Assembly (NCBI GenBank): GCA_964030785.1
Contig: OZ034969.1
Coordinates: 29,189,401-29,253,400, forward strand
From: Siderastrea siderea
Taxonomy: Eukaryota; Cnidaria; Anthozoa; Scleractinia; Rhizangiidae
DNA: 64,000 nt
Direction of reading: 5' to 3'
A program made the position numbers and the translations under genes. Positions 13,801-28,800 of the stretch are shown here, piece after piece. Within the stretch, counting starts at the first letter, position 1. Each line of letters opens with the position of its first letter. A model generated the notes under the pieces. It was not told where the DNA came from. It was given only the letters and a program-made list of their open reading frames with translations, and did no database searches.

Positions 13801-16800
13801 AGGAAAGTGGAAATAGTAGAAGTAAAATTAGTCTGCTTTTATTGCTAGGACTATCAATAATATGCAGACTCTGGAGTTTACAACGCAACCGATATCACTT
13901 CAAAGGGTTCTAAAGATCACACCCATGGACAAAAACAACATACCCATAAACTAGCAAGTTCTTTTCCACCCTGAAACACTCCACTCTGGTCCAAGATGAC
14001 CTCCGTGGCAAAGGTGCTTCCTCGTCTTCTTCAAGATCCAAATCTGATAGTTCAAAATCACCATCTTCATTTCCGTACCGCTTAGTTTGTTTCCTTTGTC
14101 GTGGGGCATCAATGATGCGATTATCCTGAGAAAAAAAAAAGGAAAAAAGGAGCTCCAGTCAGAAATTTTCTTCTTGAAAGCCACAGTCAAACCAGTAACA
14201 TGACATAACTGTGAATCCACAACCATATCCCTCAACTACCTTCCTGCTCATTTCAATTTTGCTCTTCAACCCCTCCCCAGACCCCCACTCCCCCTTTAAA
14301 AAAATCAAACTTAATCAAAAGGTAAGTTGGTTGGGGAAAACAAGTTATGTTTAGTTAGGATTAGGATCTCTGTTTCCAACCTTGTTCATGAGATCAACAT
14401 CCAACTCAGCCTTCTTGGCCCATTTCTCCCAGAAGTCAGGATCATCAATATCAATCTCCTCCTCGCCCTTGGACGACACAAAGCTTGCCTATAAAGGAAA
14501 AAAAAGATGCAGTTAGAGAGTTAATCTATATGATACCCTTTCCCGGGAGGTTCACTGAAAGAAGAAAGAGCTTCAGTGGAAGAAGAACTCTGCACTCAAA
14601 ACAGTAAGCACAGTCTATCACTTTTAAAAGACATAACAAGGAAAGAAAATCAAAAATTAATTGTGACCTTTTTTGGGAAAACATACATTAACGATTAACC
14701 GTTATCCGTTAGAAAACTAACGGATAGCTAACGGATTGCTAACGATTTGTTCTAACGTTCTAACAGTTTGTTCTAACGCTCTAACGGTTTGTTCTAACGC
14801 TCTAACGATTTGTCCTAACGCTCTAACGATTTGTTCTAACGCTCTAACAGTTTGTTCTAACGCTCTAACGATTTGTCCTAACGCTCTAACAGTTGGTCCA
14901 AACAATCGAACGCTTTTCCCTAACGCTCTAAAGTATGGTTGTTGCGAATGGTTCATCTTATTATTTTATTGTCAATGTATTTAGCGGATGTTTTTAGTAA
15001 AGCGGTCGATCAATAAACGGCTGAAAATTGAAGGCTTTTAACGGGTCACATCAAAATCACCAGTGTTTAGATGAATTGTGGCTGATTCAAACGGGTAAAT
15101 AATCGACCTTCTCTCGAAACGACTGCACTTCATGCAGGTCGTCCCGTTTCTCCTGGAATGAAACTTCTATTCCTTCGTATCGACAATAACTACTGTTTGC
15201 CGAACACGCACCTTGATTTGGGATTGTAATTTTTCCAATAAATACATCGGGCAAACTCCTTGAGTCCGATGAAAGTTTTTAAAAAGTTCACAGCGCTCAC
15301 CTAAACAACTTTATGCAAATTTTGGTTGAAATTTGACCCACCAGGAATTTGAATACGCAGTGAAACGTTGTGTGACGGACGGAATAAAAGCTGCATTGTA
15401 TTGAATGATTGTAAGCTTTTTTAATTACTAGAGAGCTTTAGTTATTTAGAACTATAAATCAAATGAAAAAAACTTGAAAATCCCAAACGTTTCGTAGCCG
15501 AGTGTACCGTTCGTATCAAGATAGAAATTAACGCTACAATCAATCTGCATTGTAGATGCAAGTAAAATTTGCATATTTCACGTGTAATTTGAAACCTGGA
15601 TCTTGCTCGCTAAAAATACATTCAACAGCCATGTTTCTGAAAGCAAAACGACCAGAAGAAGGTCATGATTTTTATACCGAAGGTTTTCCTGCAACCATTA
15701 AATTCATTTGACAAGACGTGCTTGTTTGTTTACTTTTTATCGCCAGTAGTTTTTGCCAACTGGCGACGAACCAACATTAATTTGACGTTTTCGTTTCAAA
15801 AGAACAGAACGAGTAGGGAATTTATCGTTCGTTCACTGGAAGTTGGCAAGGTCTGGCAAGAATCAGAAGTTTCAGGCGCCCATGCGGGCTCCTTGTTTAT
15901 AACTTTCGTTGCCCGCGAGCGAATAAAATTAATCATAGAAGCCTCTGACAACTGAGCGCCCGTAAGTCAGCATAGCGATAGAATCGTCAGTTAATGCTTC
16001 AGTTTTCTGGACTAACGCTCTAACGGATACAACTAATGCTCTAACGGATATGCATGAGTTGCTAACGGATTGACTCACGCCTCTAACGATTACAGCTAAC
16101 GCACTAATGGATACGGATGAGTTGCTAACGGATTGACTTGCTCCTCTAACGGATACAACTAATGCTCTAATGGATGACTAACGGATAGCTAACAGTCTGG
16201 ACCGTTTAACGGAATATCGTTAGTGTACGTTGTCCCAAAGAAGGTCACAATTTCAGTCTCGCACAGCCTTTAGTAATAAGTGCCCACAGACTTGATTACC
16301 TTGGCAAAAGTGGATCCCTTCCCTTGAGATTCAATTTGAATAACTTGTGTACGTCTCTCAAGAATCTGATCAATGTCTTCTTCACAGAATCTAACAGTGG
16401 AAAAATTAAAAGATTAGAGTGTTGAAATCAGGAACCACAAATATACTCGCAACACTTACTTGGAGCTGTCATCATTTTCCTCTTCCATGATGGCACCATA
16501 GGCACCCTTTCTCAGTAAGTCTTCAATCTCTTTCTTGGACATCGATTGCTGGGGGAACGCAAAATAAGTTTGATAACTTCATGTTGCCAATCAAATGCTC
16601 TTTTCTGAATTACTGTATTTTTCAATAACATTGTAACAAGACTTAAATTCAAGGCTCTTGTCAATCACTTCTGCAGACATCTCATAAAATGCAATGGGTT
16701 TAAGAGGTCATATAAATGGGTTCTGCTAGGCAGATTTGCAGATTTCTGTTCTTCAGCTATCATATCTCGTGGCAGTTGAACCTAACCATTAGTTGGATTT

Positions 16801-19800
16801 TGACTTCAGCTTGTTACATAAAAGTGCACTACAGCCACACATTCTGACAATTCACACTGTGCTACAGCCAATATCAATGCTGTGAGCAGACATACATTTT
16901 TTGAACTAATGTGATTTGCTGGCTATGAGCTGCCCATCATGACTCACCCATAATCACCCGACAGTAGAGGAAATTTTCTGCTTCTAAATTGTTTATTTTT
17001 CAGGAAGATTGTATTTCCTCTGTGAACTCATTTCGCGTGCAAATTTCTATCATTAATTTGCCACCATGGATGAAATATGTGGATAAATCATAGCTGAAGA
17101 ATCATGATTCACCAACAGTCACAGTACACTAAAATGAAAATTTTTATCTGAGCTTACAAAAGAAGTACTAACTTTCTTTCTTAATAGCATCATAATCATT
17201 AATTTCAAAATTACAACTGTTCATACAAATGTCCACTGCTGTTTCTGATTCATAAAAAAAATAACCAAGACTGCTGCCTTCACTTACATTGTTGCTTGCA
17301 TTCTCTTTGGTATTCATGGACTGCAGTACTGCCTTGTCCAAGCCCAGCTTCATGCTTGCTCTGTCAAACATTTCACGCTCATAAGAATTCCTAGTAATTA
17401 GCCTGTACACCTTGACAGACCTGCTCTGTCCAATACGATGACACCTTGCCTGTGCTTGAATGTCATTCTGGGGATTCCAGTCAGAGTCAAAAATGATCAC
17501 AGTGTCTGCAGCAGTCAAATTGATTCCTAATCCTCCAGCTCGCGTACACAACAAGAACACAAAGCGATCAGAGTCAGGCTTGCTGAACCGATCAATGGCA
17601 GCCTGCCGCAGGTTACCCCGGACACGGCCATCTATTCTCTCATATGGATACCTCATGTGAACAAGGTAATCTTCCAGAATGTCAAGACAACGAACCATCT
17701 GTGAGAAAATGAGGACTTTGTGCCCATTCGATTTCAGTTTTGGTAGAAGTTTGTGAATAAGCACCAGCTTTCCAGAAGCATCAATCATAACAGTAGCATG
17801 TTTAACTGTCTTTTCAGTCATTGACAAGTTATGTTCAGCCAGCACCTTCTCTTCAGCTCCATTGATCAAGAAAGGATGATTACAACATTTGCGGAGTTCC
17901 ATCATGGTGTTCATCAGATTTGGTACATTTGCACTTGAAGTCGCTCCCTTGCTGAGAAAGGCAAAGTTGCGCTCAAGAATGGCTCTATACAACTTTTTCT
18001 GTATTGTAGTGAGCTCCACCTGCAAGCAGCATGTTAACATGTGAGCAAACTAAAGGCTTGGTTGGTGCTATTCCTATTGCAATGGTTAAGGCCAATGGTC
18101 ACAGCCCACTTAGAGAAAGTAACAGCCAAATCCACCGAAGTACAATAATCACACAATTACCTGCATCAAGGATAAATTTATTAACATAAAAGCCTATAAC
18201 AAACTATTAATAGTGAAAATCTGATTACAGAGACATCACATACTGTATTCAACCTTGTATTACTCGATCCCGTGTATAAGTCGACCCCCTATTTTTGAGG
18301 GCAAAAACTAAGTTTTCTTTACTTCTGGGTAAGAGTTTTCTTGGAAAACTAATCTTGTATTTCTTAGAATTTTCTCTCAAGTACTAGGGATATATGAAGA
18401 AATGACAGCAAGTTTCAACATGAAGTTTTTATTATCACGTGTAAGCGAGCATTCTAGCGGGTTTTAGCAACAACACATGTATAAGTGGGCATTTTGTCCA
18501 TAATTTTTGGAATAGGCTTATAAATTCAAATGTACTAATTTCAAACTAATCTTTCTAATTGTGAAGTGTGGAAAGGGGCTTTGGAAGACAAGCAAAACAC
18601 CAAAGAAGCTCAAGAACGTTTGACTCCATAAACAACGCAACCTTTGCTGCTTAGTAGCCTGGCATGATGCCAGGCTGCTAAGTAGCAAAACTTGTGGCGT
18701 TTGCGCTCGAAGGAAGAAAGATGTTTTTCTTCAAGCAGATTCATGGCTTTATTAACAGAAACTGTCAGTTCTTTATTTCGAAGATAATCTTAATTCATGT
18801 CTGCTTGAACTGCTAGCATTTTAAGACATAGGTTGCTAAACAAAAGGACATCACAACCTTCACCGTATATTGGATGTTTGTTAACATATAAAGACAATTA
18901 TTATGCTAACTGTGAAGAACTTGTTTACCTGGTGCTTGGCTCTCAATTTTTGACCTATGGATAAGTCAAGGGCGATTTTTTGGAATGATTTTTAGGTCGT
19001 GAAAGGTTGACTTATACACGGGTAAATACGGTGTCTGTGGGATATAATTAAAAAATAAAAATGCACCTCTATGATGGTTTCTTCTTTGGGTGCAATGTTT
19101 TTCTCAACATCCTCCTTCAGTCGTCTTAACATCATTGGTTTCAGAAGCTAATAAAAACATCAGACAAGAAATTAATATTGTCAAATGCAAGGGAGAATTA
19201 ACACCAAAATGTGTACGAATATCATTTTGCCAGTGACTTGCCCTTGAATGTGGAAATGATAGTAAAAAGTTGTTTTGCTTCACATGCAACTTGAATTGTC
19301 TGATCATGAGTGTACATAACGACAAAATTTATAACTTGTGTCTTCACTCATTGTTAAATATTTTATAATGTTCTTAGAAATAGCATCTACTTCAAGACAA
19401 CAATTATCTTTCAGTAGTCAAAACTTTTTTCCATATCACCTTCAGGCTTGGAAATGTATCAGTTTTTTAAGAAGAGAGCAATAACGTAAAAACAATTTCT
19501 TAGGAAGTAAGCACCCTTGATCAGTGAAAAACTTTTCCTCATGCATCTCGGTAGTCTAACATGTTTGAGCATCATTTCAAGGATGCTCAACTTTAGATTT
19601 TCAGTCCCAGGTTCTAAATTTCATTTCTCCCCCATCACCATAACAGATTTCTGTTAACAAGTTTGAGAATTTAGTTTTACATCAAGCTGATATCACCAAA
19701 CTGGGAACAAGTACCTGTTTTAATTTCTCCACTTGAGCCTCAGTCTTGAGATCACCGAACTCCATTAGGAAGGCAACTTGAGAAGGAAACTGTGCTGGTT

Positions 19801-22800
19801 CAAGGAAGTTCAACAGACTGAAGAGCTCGTCAACATTGTTCTGCAGTGGAGTTCCTGTCAGCAATATTCGGTGTTCCTTGAAAAACAGCAGTAATGTTAT
19901 TGTTCTTTTTAACTAACAACAAGTATCAGGTCTGTCACAGAACCAAGAAGGTAACCAGGGAAGCTACCATAAGCGACATGTTCAAGCAGTTGAAACACTT
20001 TGCAAAAGGAGTGCTTGGTATTTTCCAACAAGACTTCAAATGCATTTGAAAAATCTTAGCCCACCCCGTCCCTCTTATCCGATGTTGTACCGTTCCAAAG
20101 GTTACTGTTTGTGTACAAACATTGGTTGGTGGAAGAAGGGACATTCTGGGGGTAGAGACAGGATTAATGGTGCAACTGAAACACTTGAATTGCATAATTA
20201 TTTACAATATGTTATTAAAAAAGATAAAAATTTATGATAAGATCTATTTACATTTATCTATTTTACTTATGCACTCATTGTACATATATAGTCCATGACA
20301 AGGTTTCCTCCAGGAATTTGTAGGGTTTTGCTAACAGCTCCAGCAGAGGTGCCAATTCATTCATCAGCATGAACGAAAACAATGTCAGGCATTGCATCTG
20401 TCTAGGGGCACCACATTACCACCATGCATTGGTCCAAGATGCGCTACTGATCACTTCATATTAAGCACTGGTATAAAATCTCATACCATGTTCAGGTTGT
20501 TTAGTCCTTCCAGTAGCTTGCAGTTCCGGTTCTTTAAACGATGTGCTTCATCTATAACCACACACCTCCAAGGCACTGCACTCAGTTGCATGTTATCAGC
20601 TTGATAGTGAGATAAGAAAAACAAAATGAAGTAGTTTGCTCACTTTTTCTGCATTTCTTTCTCAGCGTGAGTTAAGATAATTATTATTCACTCCTAATGG
20701 AAGGGATAATTTGAGAGAGTTGTTTACACCAGGGCAGATGGGAACAAACTGAGGGAATTTTAAAATCAAACATATGTACTGAATTATGAACATAAAGACA
20801 GTTGGGAAATGCGGTAAGAGTGGACACACCTATTTAAGTGAAAAAATTGTTTCCGTCAATTTCCAGAGAAAGGAAGGGGAAAATATTCGAGTGAGGTGAC
20901 TATTTCCAGAGTTGGAATAGCTAAGCCAAAATAAAGGTATGGTATGTATAGCATACTCATTTTAAAACTCAGGAGATGTGAAAATTAAGTACAAAACAAT
21001 TTTTTACCTATGATTATTTCATAAGTCGTAATCATAGCTTCAAACTTGAATAATCCAGGAATTGGTTGGCCCTAAAAAACACAAAGTGAGCTGTTCAGTA
21101 AACTATGGCAGAAATTTTTATTTAACATACAAAGTGAATAAGACACAAAGTACATGACATTATTACAATGTACAAACCAACAACACTCAGTCAGCCAAGA
21201 AGCTTCACATATCTGGTTGGCTGGTTTACTGACAGAGTAACAATAAGCCTTTCCACAATAAGCATGTTCAAGACAGAACTAAGGAACCATTGTAGAAATA
21301 TGACTGTTTGGGGGATGTATCAATCGGAACATTTAGGGAAATGGACTGGTGGCAGGACAAAATGAACTACAGTGCATAAGAAGACTTGCTTGTCTAACAA
21401 ACAAATGAAACTTACATGCTCATCTCTGAAGTAAAATTCATACTCCTGAATCAAGTGGCGGCTTGATGCACTGAAAACACAAAACTCTCATGAGCAAATC
21501 ACATTATTTTAGTTCAAATTATACAATTGTGATCAAACTAATATAGGTAGTGCATCACCTACAAGTTTAACATTTTTTGGCTATATTTTATATTTAAAAA
21601 TAGAAAACAGTCCCTCTGTTTGGAAGAATTTGAAGTACTGATAAAAGCCCTCGCCTGTGGCTCAGATTTACACAAATTCTTCCAGCTGTCTCCTATTTGC
21701 ATGAGGTCATGTTAGAGTACACCTTTTTCATTTCCTTAAGCTTCCATGAAGCTTGGGGTCAACTTACCTTCCATGATAGACAACAGCATTAATTTCACTC
21801 CAAGTCTCAAATTCCCTTTGCCAGTTGGAGATGGTGGAGAGTGGTGCAATAACAAGAAAAGGCCCTCTGACACCATATCTCTGCAAATAGCCACAAAAAT
21901 CCTCAGTTTTAATGAATGTCACGTTCTTTTTAACAAGGTTTTAACACCTTTAGGGTTGGCATTAGAACTAGCCAAAAGAAGGCAGTAATCTGAGACAATT
22001 CTCATAAGCATCTAAGAGGAAACCAAGACAAAGAAAGTGGCTATTTGAGTATGATTAGATGCTGTAGCAGTTTTATTGAGCAGGCCCCAGTTCTTCAAAA
22101 GGTGGATAGCACTATCCACTGGATAAATTGCTATCCAGTGGATAAGTGTTAGGGAAACCAATTGCGCTATCCACTGGATAGAGATTTATCTGGTGGATAG
22201 CGCTATCCAACTTTTGAACAACTGGGGCCGGATGATTGAGGGTTTCCCTGTGTGAATAACTTAAATTCATTGCACAACACCTCTGTAACACTTGTGGGAT
22301 ATCACTAAAAATGACAAGGTCACAAGTACTGGCACACACATGCTTTGATAACCTGTAACCACTAGAATGAACATTAAGGTCCAATTTGGTTACCAAAATG
22401 TGCATATGTACTTGTGACTTTGTCAGTTTTAACCACAACCCACAAGTGTCACACTTTGTCATCACTTGATTTGCTTATACTATGCTAAAAAAGTTTAGTA
22501 AGGCTGAAACAGCTGTCCCCAGCTTCTAACACTTGGGCCCTTTATTTAATGTAATTGTTATTATCCTTTTGGTAGATCAAGTAGTAATGCTGCTACCAAC
22601 GTGGCCTTAGTGAATATTCCAGAGGCTACAGGATACCAAACCATGCATGCGATACTTACCTGCACCTCAATAAGAAATGAAATTGACTGAATGGTTTTTC
22701 CAAGACCCATTTCATCAGCTAAAATGGAGTTTTGCCTAAATGAGAAATAAAACAAAAGAAAAAAAGAAAACATCAATTAAGTCACACTTAGCAGCCAAAC

Positions 22801-25800
22801 ACTTCTGTAATGTACATTAGCTAGTGGCACTATCAGTCAGACTCTCTTGCATTATGCATTCCCCAGAGGTGTCATTTTAATTTGGAACTTTACACTGCAA
22901 TTTGAAATAATGCAAACATAAACCTGACATCAGTCAAGAGAAAAACTGTGATGGGATCAGGATGCAGTCAGAATGTAAATGTAAACAAAGTGAAGAACTC
23001 TGAACGGAACTAGATGGAGATCTTGTGCTCAGTGCTAAGTAAAATGAGCTGGTAAAATTATGAGAAATAGTCACTGGCTTCTTCCCATGTTCACTTTTTC
23101 ATGTCATGTTAAGATGGGTAACAATTAATTTACTGATGTCAAACCCTTTTACCCCTTTACCTGTTGCACCAGCAAAAAGTGAGCCAGTTTACACCTTCCA
23201 ACTGATATTCACGCAGAGTATTGCTATTTTTGTACAAAGGGGATGAATCCATCTTGTACCACTCATGAGGGTATGGGCGAGGACGGAACTACAACGGAAC
23301 AAGACAGTGGATCTCAGTTCCCTTGGTTACAGAAGGAAGGACAATTTACAGCAAACAAGGTCTGATACCAAACAGACCACTCATACATCGGCTTTTAGTA
23401 ACCTTTTCTGTATGTACAACAAAGCAAGCAAGAGTGTACAAGACAAACAAAAAAGCTTTATTTGAATATGTTTGCCCTTCTTAGCTACAATCTAACATAC
23501 TTGTCTCATTGGCATTGGTGGAAGTTCCTTCAGCTTTTGAAACTGTTTGATCTTATCTTCATCAACATCAGCCTGTGAATATAAATCACCCCATAAGTAC
23601 TGTGTCCTTAAAAATGTTGAAAATGGACAGAAATGTTTGAATAACCATCATACCATCATGGTTGCCAAAGAGATCAGTTTTCAAAGTTCCTGACTTTTTC
23701 CTGATCAAAGCTAAATTTCCCTGACCAATTAAACCCAAGTCATCCTGATCTTGAAGAATTTTTCAATGTTTCCCCTGACCACATCCTGACCTGCGGCAGC
23801 CCTGACCATCTTCGGAAATTTTCGTAAAATCTCTGGAAAACAGCTGAAGTCATTCTAAAAAACTGGTAATTTTTGAAAAATGACAAGAAACATCTGGAGA
23901 ACCTGAAGAGAAAAGTCTCTGGGAATTTTCCGAGCCTTAAAGGGTTAAATTACATAAAATAGGCACATGAAAAGTAGTGAAGAGGATTGGGATAAAACAG
24001 TTAAACAAATGCTTTCTTGTGGTATACAGTGAATAACCCACGGGTTCCTTACCAGATTTTTTATCCTAATGTGTATACCAAACAATCAAGTCACTAGTGC
24101 GACAATTCAAGGTATACTATTTGAAAGCACTGTGCAGAACCAGAAACTATATACAGTTCTCCTTTTAAAAACTAACCTCAACTTCCCATGTGCTTTCCTC
24201 ATAAGGCTGAGATCTCCATTTCACAAGGTAATGTGTGATTGGCTGTACAGAAAGGAAATTTAGTTCCAAGTGCAACAAATTATATGCCATTTCTGATTCA
24301 AAATCAGCATAAACATACAATAATCAGAACACGCTAGAAGCACTACAAAAGGCACAGTTGTGTTGGGATTTTTCAAACTTGATGGTGAAGTTAGAAGAAA
24401 ACAAGAACAATGTGTTTGCGGATTAGTTTCACTCAAATTAACTTACATTCTTTTACTACCTGTTAATGACTGTACAATCCATTAACGTCCGTGCCGGCCT
24501 GAGCTGGCCTTGATTTTGCATGTTCCCTTTCTGCCCTAGCCTCCTCTATAAAGGCTTTTTTGGTCCCCGTTTGTCCCAGTTGTCTTTGGGAACGTTTAAC
24601 CAATCAGAATAGACCTACTGTGCATAAATTTGAAGGCTTGAGGGGGGTCCTAGAACGGAAGACTTCTTGTCACTCTAAGAGAAGATCACATTTCATTCAA
24701 AATGGCTGCCATGCACTTCACGCATGAATTTTTCAAGATGGCAATATCTCACTCTTGGAAGGAAGGATTATCTTTTGAAGCTTAAAAATCGAAAGAAAAA
24801 GCTCTTAGGAACACTCGACAAGTTAAGTGATGGAATTTAGAGCTTTTAGAGCAAAGAAAACATCTTTCGAGGACGAACTGTCATTTTGTCAAAGCCAAGG
24901 ACAATCTTCCATCTCCAAAGGTTTTCCGAGCTGCGGACTTTCTGGGAAATGCTCTTGCACTTCTATGAGTCTATGGTAGAGTAAATTACACATTTGATTG
25001 CAAATTTGTACCGAAATAGCTTTTTAATTGAGGGATTCTTTGTATTCCTTAAAGTTTTTGTAAAAGTTTTGAAAAACGTGCACAGTTCCTATGAGTAAAT
25101 GCTCTTCAAAATAACTTGCACATCGAGCGAAATCGCTTGTGCGTAGCTTCCCTCAAAGAAAGAATTGAACGCATTTGGTTTTCAGGAACAAATAAAGGCA
25201 TGTATTAACAAATGTTTTTTTTTTAGAAAAGCTTACTGTCTCCTCTTCTGTGAATCCTCATTCATGAAACTTCGAAAAATAGTAATCTGACCTAAACAGA
25301 CACAAATCCCCTGTTGTGGTTTGATTTCGTTTGCGACATGTGAAATCTCTTGCATGCACTTTCAAAATTTTGACTTTGAGATTGTATTTTTGGCTAATTC
25401 TTAATTGACAACTGGCATATTTTATTCAAAAGTTGGAAAATTTTAACTATTGTAGATCAAGTGAGTGTTGTTTTTTCGAGCCTATAAATTGTTGTTTCAT
25501 ACTCATGAACATAGGGTTGTTTATTACCAACTGCTAATTTAGTGAAGCGATCAAAAAACATGCGGATGTTAATGGGATATAGAAGGAAAAATGCAAGAGA
25601 ATCAAAGTTTGCCACAAACAAGTTAAGGTTTCCATTGATTTTAGATGTCCTTTCAAATGGCTTGAAATGTAGTTCATTTCAGACACCGTTGGGTACACTG
25701 TGTGGTTAAAAAATTGCATAATATCACTTTTGTTGATGAACAGTGAACTTCCAATAACTAAATTTCAATACACCATTGCCAAACAGGAATGCCTTCCACA

Positions 25801-28800
25801 AAACCTTTCCTAGAAAAATTGGTCCTTTAATCAATTTCAGAGGATTTGTAGAGGTGTATGTATGCTTGTGGTGAAGTACCCTGACAAGACATTCAGGGAC
25901 TTGTCTGACAAGCAGTTATTAACTTTGTTGTTGGAGGTTACTACTTATCTTCAATACAAATTGTATTATATACTACAATGCAGAACTAGCAAGGAAACCT
26001 CCTTAACTAATGACTGAAAAAATAACAAATGAATAAGACAAGAAACAGAGAGAAAAGCCAGAAAAACCAGACAGAAGCCATATGGCTAAATCTAAACAAA
26101 AGCTTTATGACCAAATCTAAACAAATCATGTCACAGGTCAGACAGATAAAGAAACCACGTTTGACCTAAGTTTCTGTAAACTGATACTGTCAAAACCGGA
26201 CATCATGACATCCAGTTAGTTCAGCGGGTTAAGGATTTCAGGGCATATGGTAAACTTTCCCTTCAAAAATGATTTTTTTTAAGTGCAGCAGACCAAAAAC
26301 CTAAACCACACAAATGAATATTTGTGTATTTCATGCTAACTGAACAGATTTTTGCTTTGATTAGTAATATGGGTTTCTGCACTTTACCAGTTATCTTCTG
26401 TGTGAATTGACTTTAGATACTAATACAATGGGTAATGCATGACTGCAACAGCTGAATGCACCCCTTCTCTTTCATTACATAATACAGAAAAATGTGAATG
26501 TGCCACATTCATAATATCAGAACCTTGATATAAATAAATAACCTGTTTGTTCATTTCAAAAGTAGACATGCTAAACAATAAAATCTACATATTTTCAAGA
26601 CTATTTTTTTTTTCCGATCAAAAAAGAAAAAAAAAAACAGAACAATCTTTTTAAGAACAGCTTTGCATTTTCAGAAGTCAAAGTCTGGAATAAGCAAACC
26701 TTAATGATGGTATTTCTTTAATAGTTAGCACGTGATTTACTTAACATTTGCTTGTACATGTAGATTAACAGTCATATTATTAATGCCAGCTTTTAGAAGA
26801 ACAAATTACTTGAAAAGTTTAATTTGATAAAACAACTATGGATAAATAAAGTTTTCTATCCATTCAAAAATAGAAACCTACTATGTATTTTATTACACCA
26901 GAAGTAACCTAGAAATTTTGCTTTCTTGAAATGAAACCTGTCTCCATGGTATATCTTTATGAGCAGAAAATTTACTCTCAGTTTCTCAAACAGCCTTTTG
27001 CTCCTCCCAAAAGACCAAAAAAGTTTAATATCCAAACTCTCAGCACTTTTCCATAAGGGTTGACAAGTAAACAATTTCCTTTCTCATCAATACGTAGTCT
27101 AGCCAAGACACAAACTGAGCAGACAAAACCAAAAAGACTGACAGCACAAAGACAGAACACCTGCAGGAAATGAGTAGTTCTGTGGTAATGTTGGAAATTT
27201 CAAGAAAAGATACTTCTAAAGGAGAAAACAGTAGCTTTGATGAAGTCTGAAACAGTCTGATACATAACTGAGGGTAAGTAATACTACAACGATGAAAAAA
27301 CTAAGAAAATTATCCCATACCAAACCCTTGAACAAACAAATGGCAGTCCACAATGCTCAGTATGCTATTACTATTTACATTTGTACATACACTGTAAATC
27401 CATTCATTGATCAGGATCTGAGACGTGTTTACTTGACGCCCTTGAGGCTAAGTCAAGAACTTCATTGACTCAGTACAAGGTAGTGTGAAAAAAATACTTT
27501 TGGCCTAAAGGTTGTTCTTTTACTCTTGAAACTGACGTCCACAAAATGAATTTATTTGATTCAGACATCCAAGTTAATATAAATATGCAGCGATCAAAAT
27601 ACATGTCAGTTAGGACCACAAACTCACCAGGAAAACTTATTAACATCATCAAACACTACTCAAAGAGTTTGCTTAGACACCATGAAGAAGGGTAAAATAC
27701 AGCTGTATGTGAACATGGCTGACACAAAATGTTGTATTTCATGTTTCATGCTTGAAGGATTGTTTAAATCAATTATTCATACACACTGCAGGTAGAATTT
27801 ATGACATTTGCATAATTCTTAGACAAGAATGGCAGGGCCTGATTTAATGAAAAGCCATAAAATAACTCAACTATAAAGATTCAACAAAGATTGCTAAAAA
27901 CCGCAAGATTCTTATCTAAAATTGTTCTTGATACATTTAAATTAACATTAAAAGTAAAGCAATTTTATTGATCCCTTCCCTTATCCATTCACTATCAAAA
28001 TGTTTAAAGTTTTCTTCTTCTATGGAGATAAGCTAAAACTTTAAAATATGAATAATCAATACAACCAGACATGGAATTCACGATCTCCAAAATCTTTATC
28101 AGTAGTATTGAATTCTCACAGCCTATGTAACTCAGATTCCTAATGTCTGTATCACGCAAACAATGCGAAAACTCCTAATTTAATCAGCACAAAATAACTC
28201 AAAACTGTTCAAAGGCAAACAACTCCCATTACTTTCTTTTTAGGGAGATTAGAAAGTTAAAGAAATGGCATTCACTTGGATTTCAGGCAGTATAACAAAG
28301 AAAAGCTGTGTTTATTTTTATCTTATAATTAAAATTGATCCTGTTCAGTTGTCTAACCAATATTGACCTCTTCACCACAGATATCAATACCTTACAGACA
28401 TGAACAATGAATATCAGCGTGGATAAATATAACCAACATCAACACTTACATAAGATAACTGTGAATTCCACACAAGTTTGTAAAATAATTAACAACAAAA
28501 ACAGACACATGCTAACTGCTAATCAAGAGAGTAGTTTTCTGTTTCGACCGCAAATTACCATTACTTGCAAAAAGTAGATTAGCGCAAGTGTAAACAGCAA
28601 TGACCTATAAAACCCTTATATAATCATCCCCAACAGATTAATTAGCTGTTAATGTGACAAGCCGCAAAAACCACCCACTTGTCTGAAAAACTGCGTCACG
28701 CAAAGCTATGCTCTCGTTAATACATCTAGGCAAACATGCCGTTTGTTTGCCTACACAAACTGTTACATAGTTAACAGCAGCAAACATCAGTTTCTCCCTT

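Noticed and set aside
14717..14984. Repetitive ORFs on both strands (RALEQTV and NALTVCS peptides)
   Set aside because: They arise from the 21-bp minisatellite, whose period is a multiple of three; no gene features.
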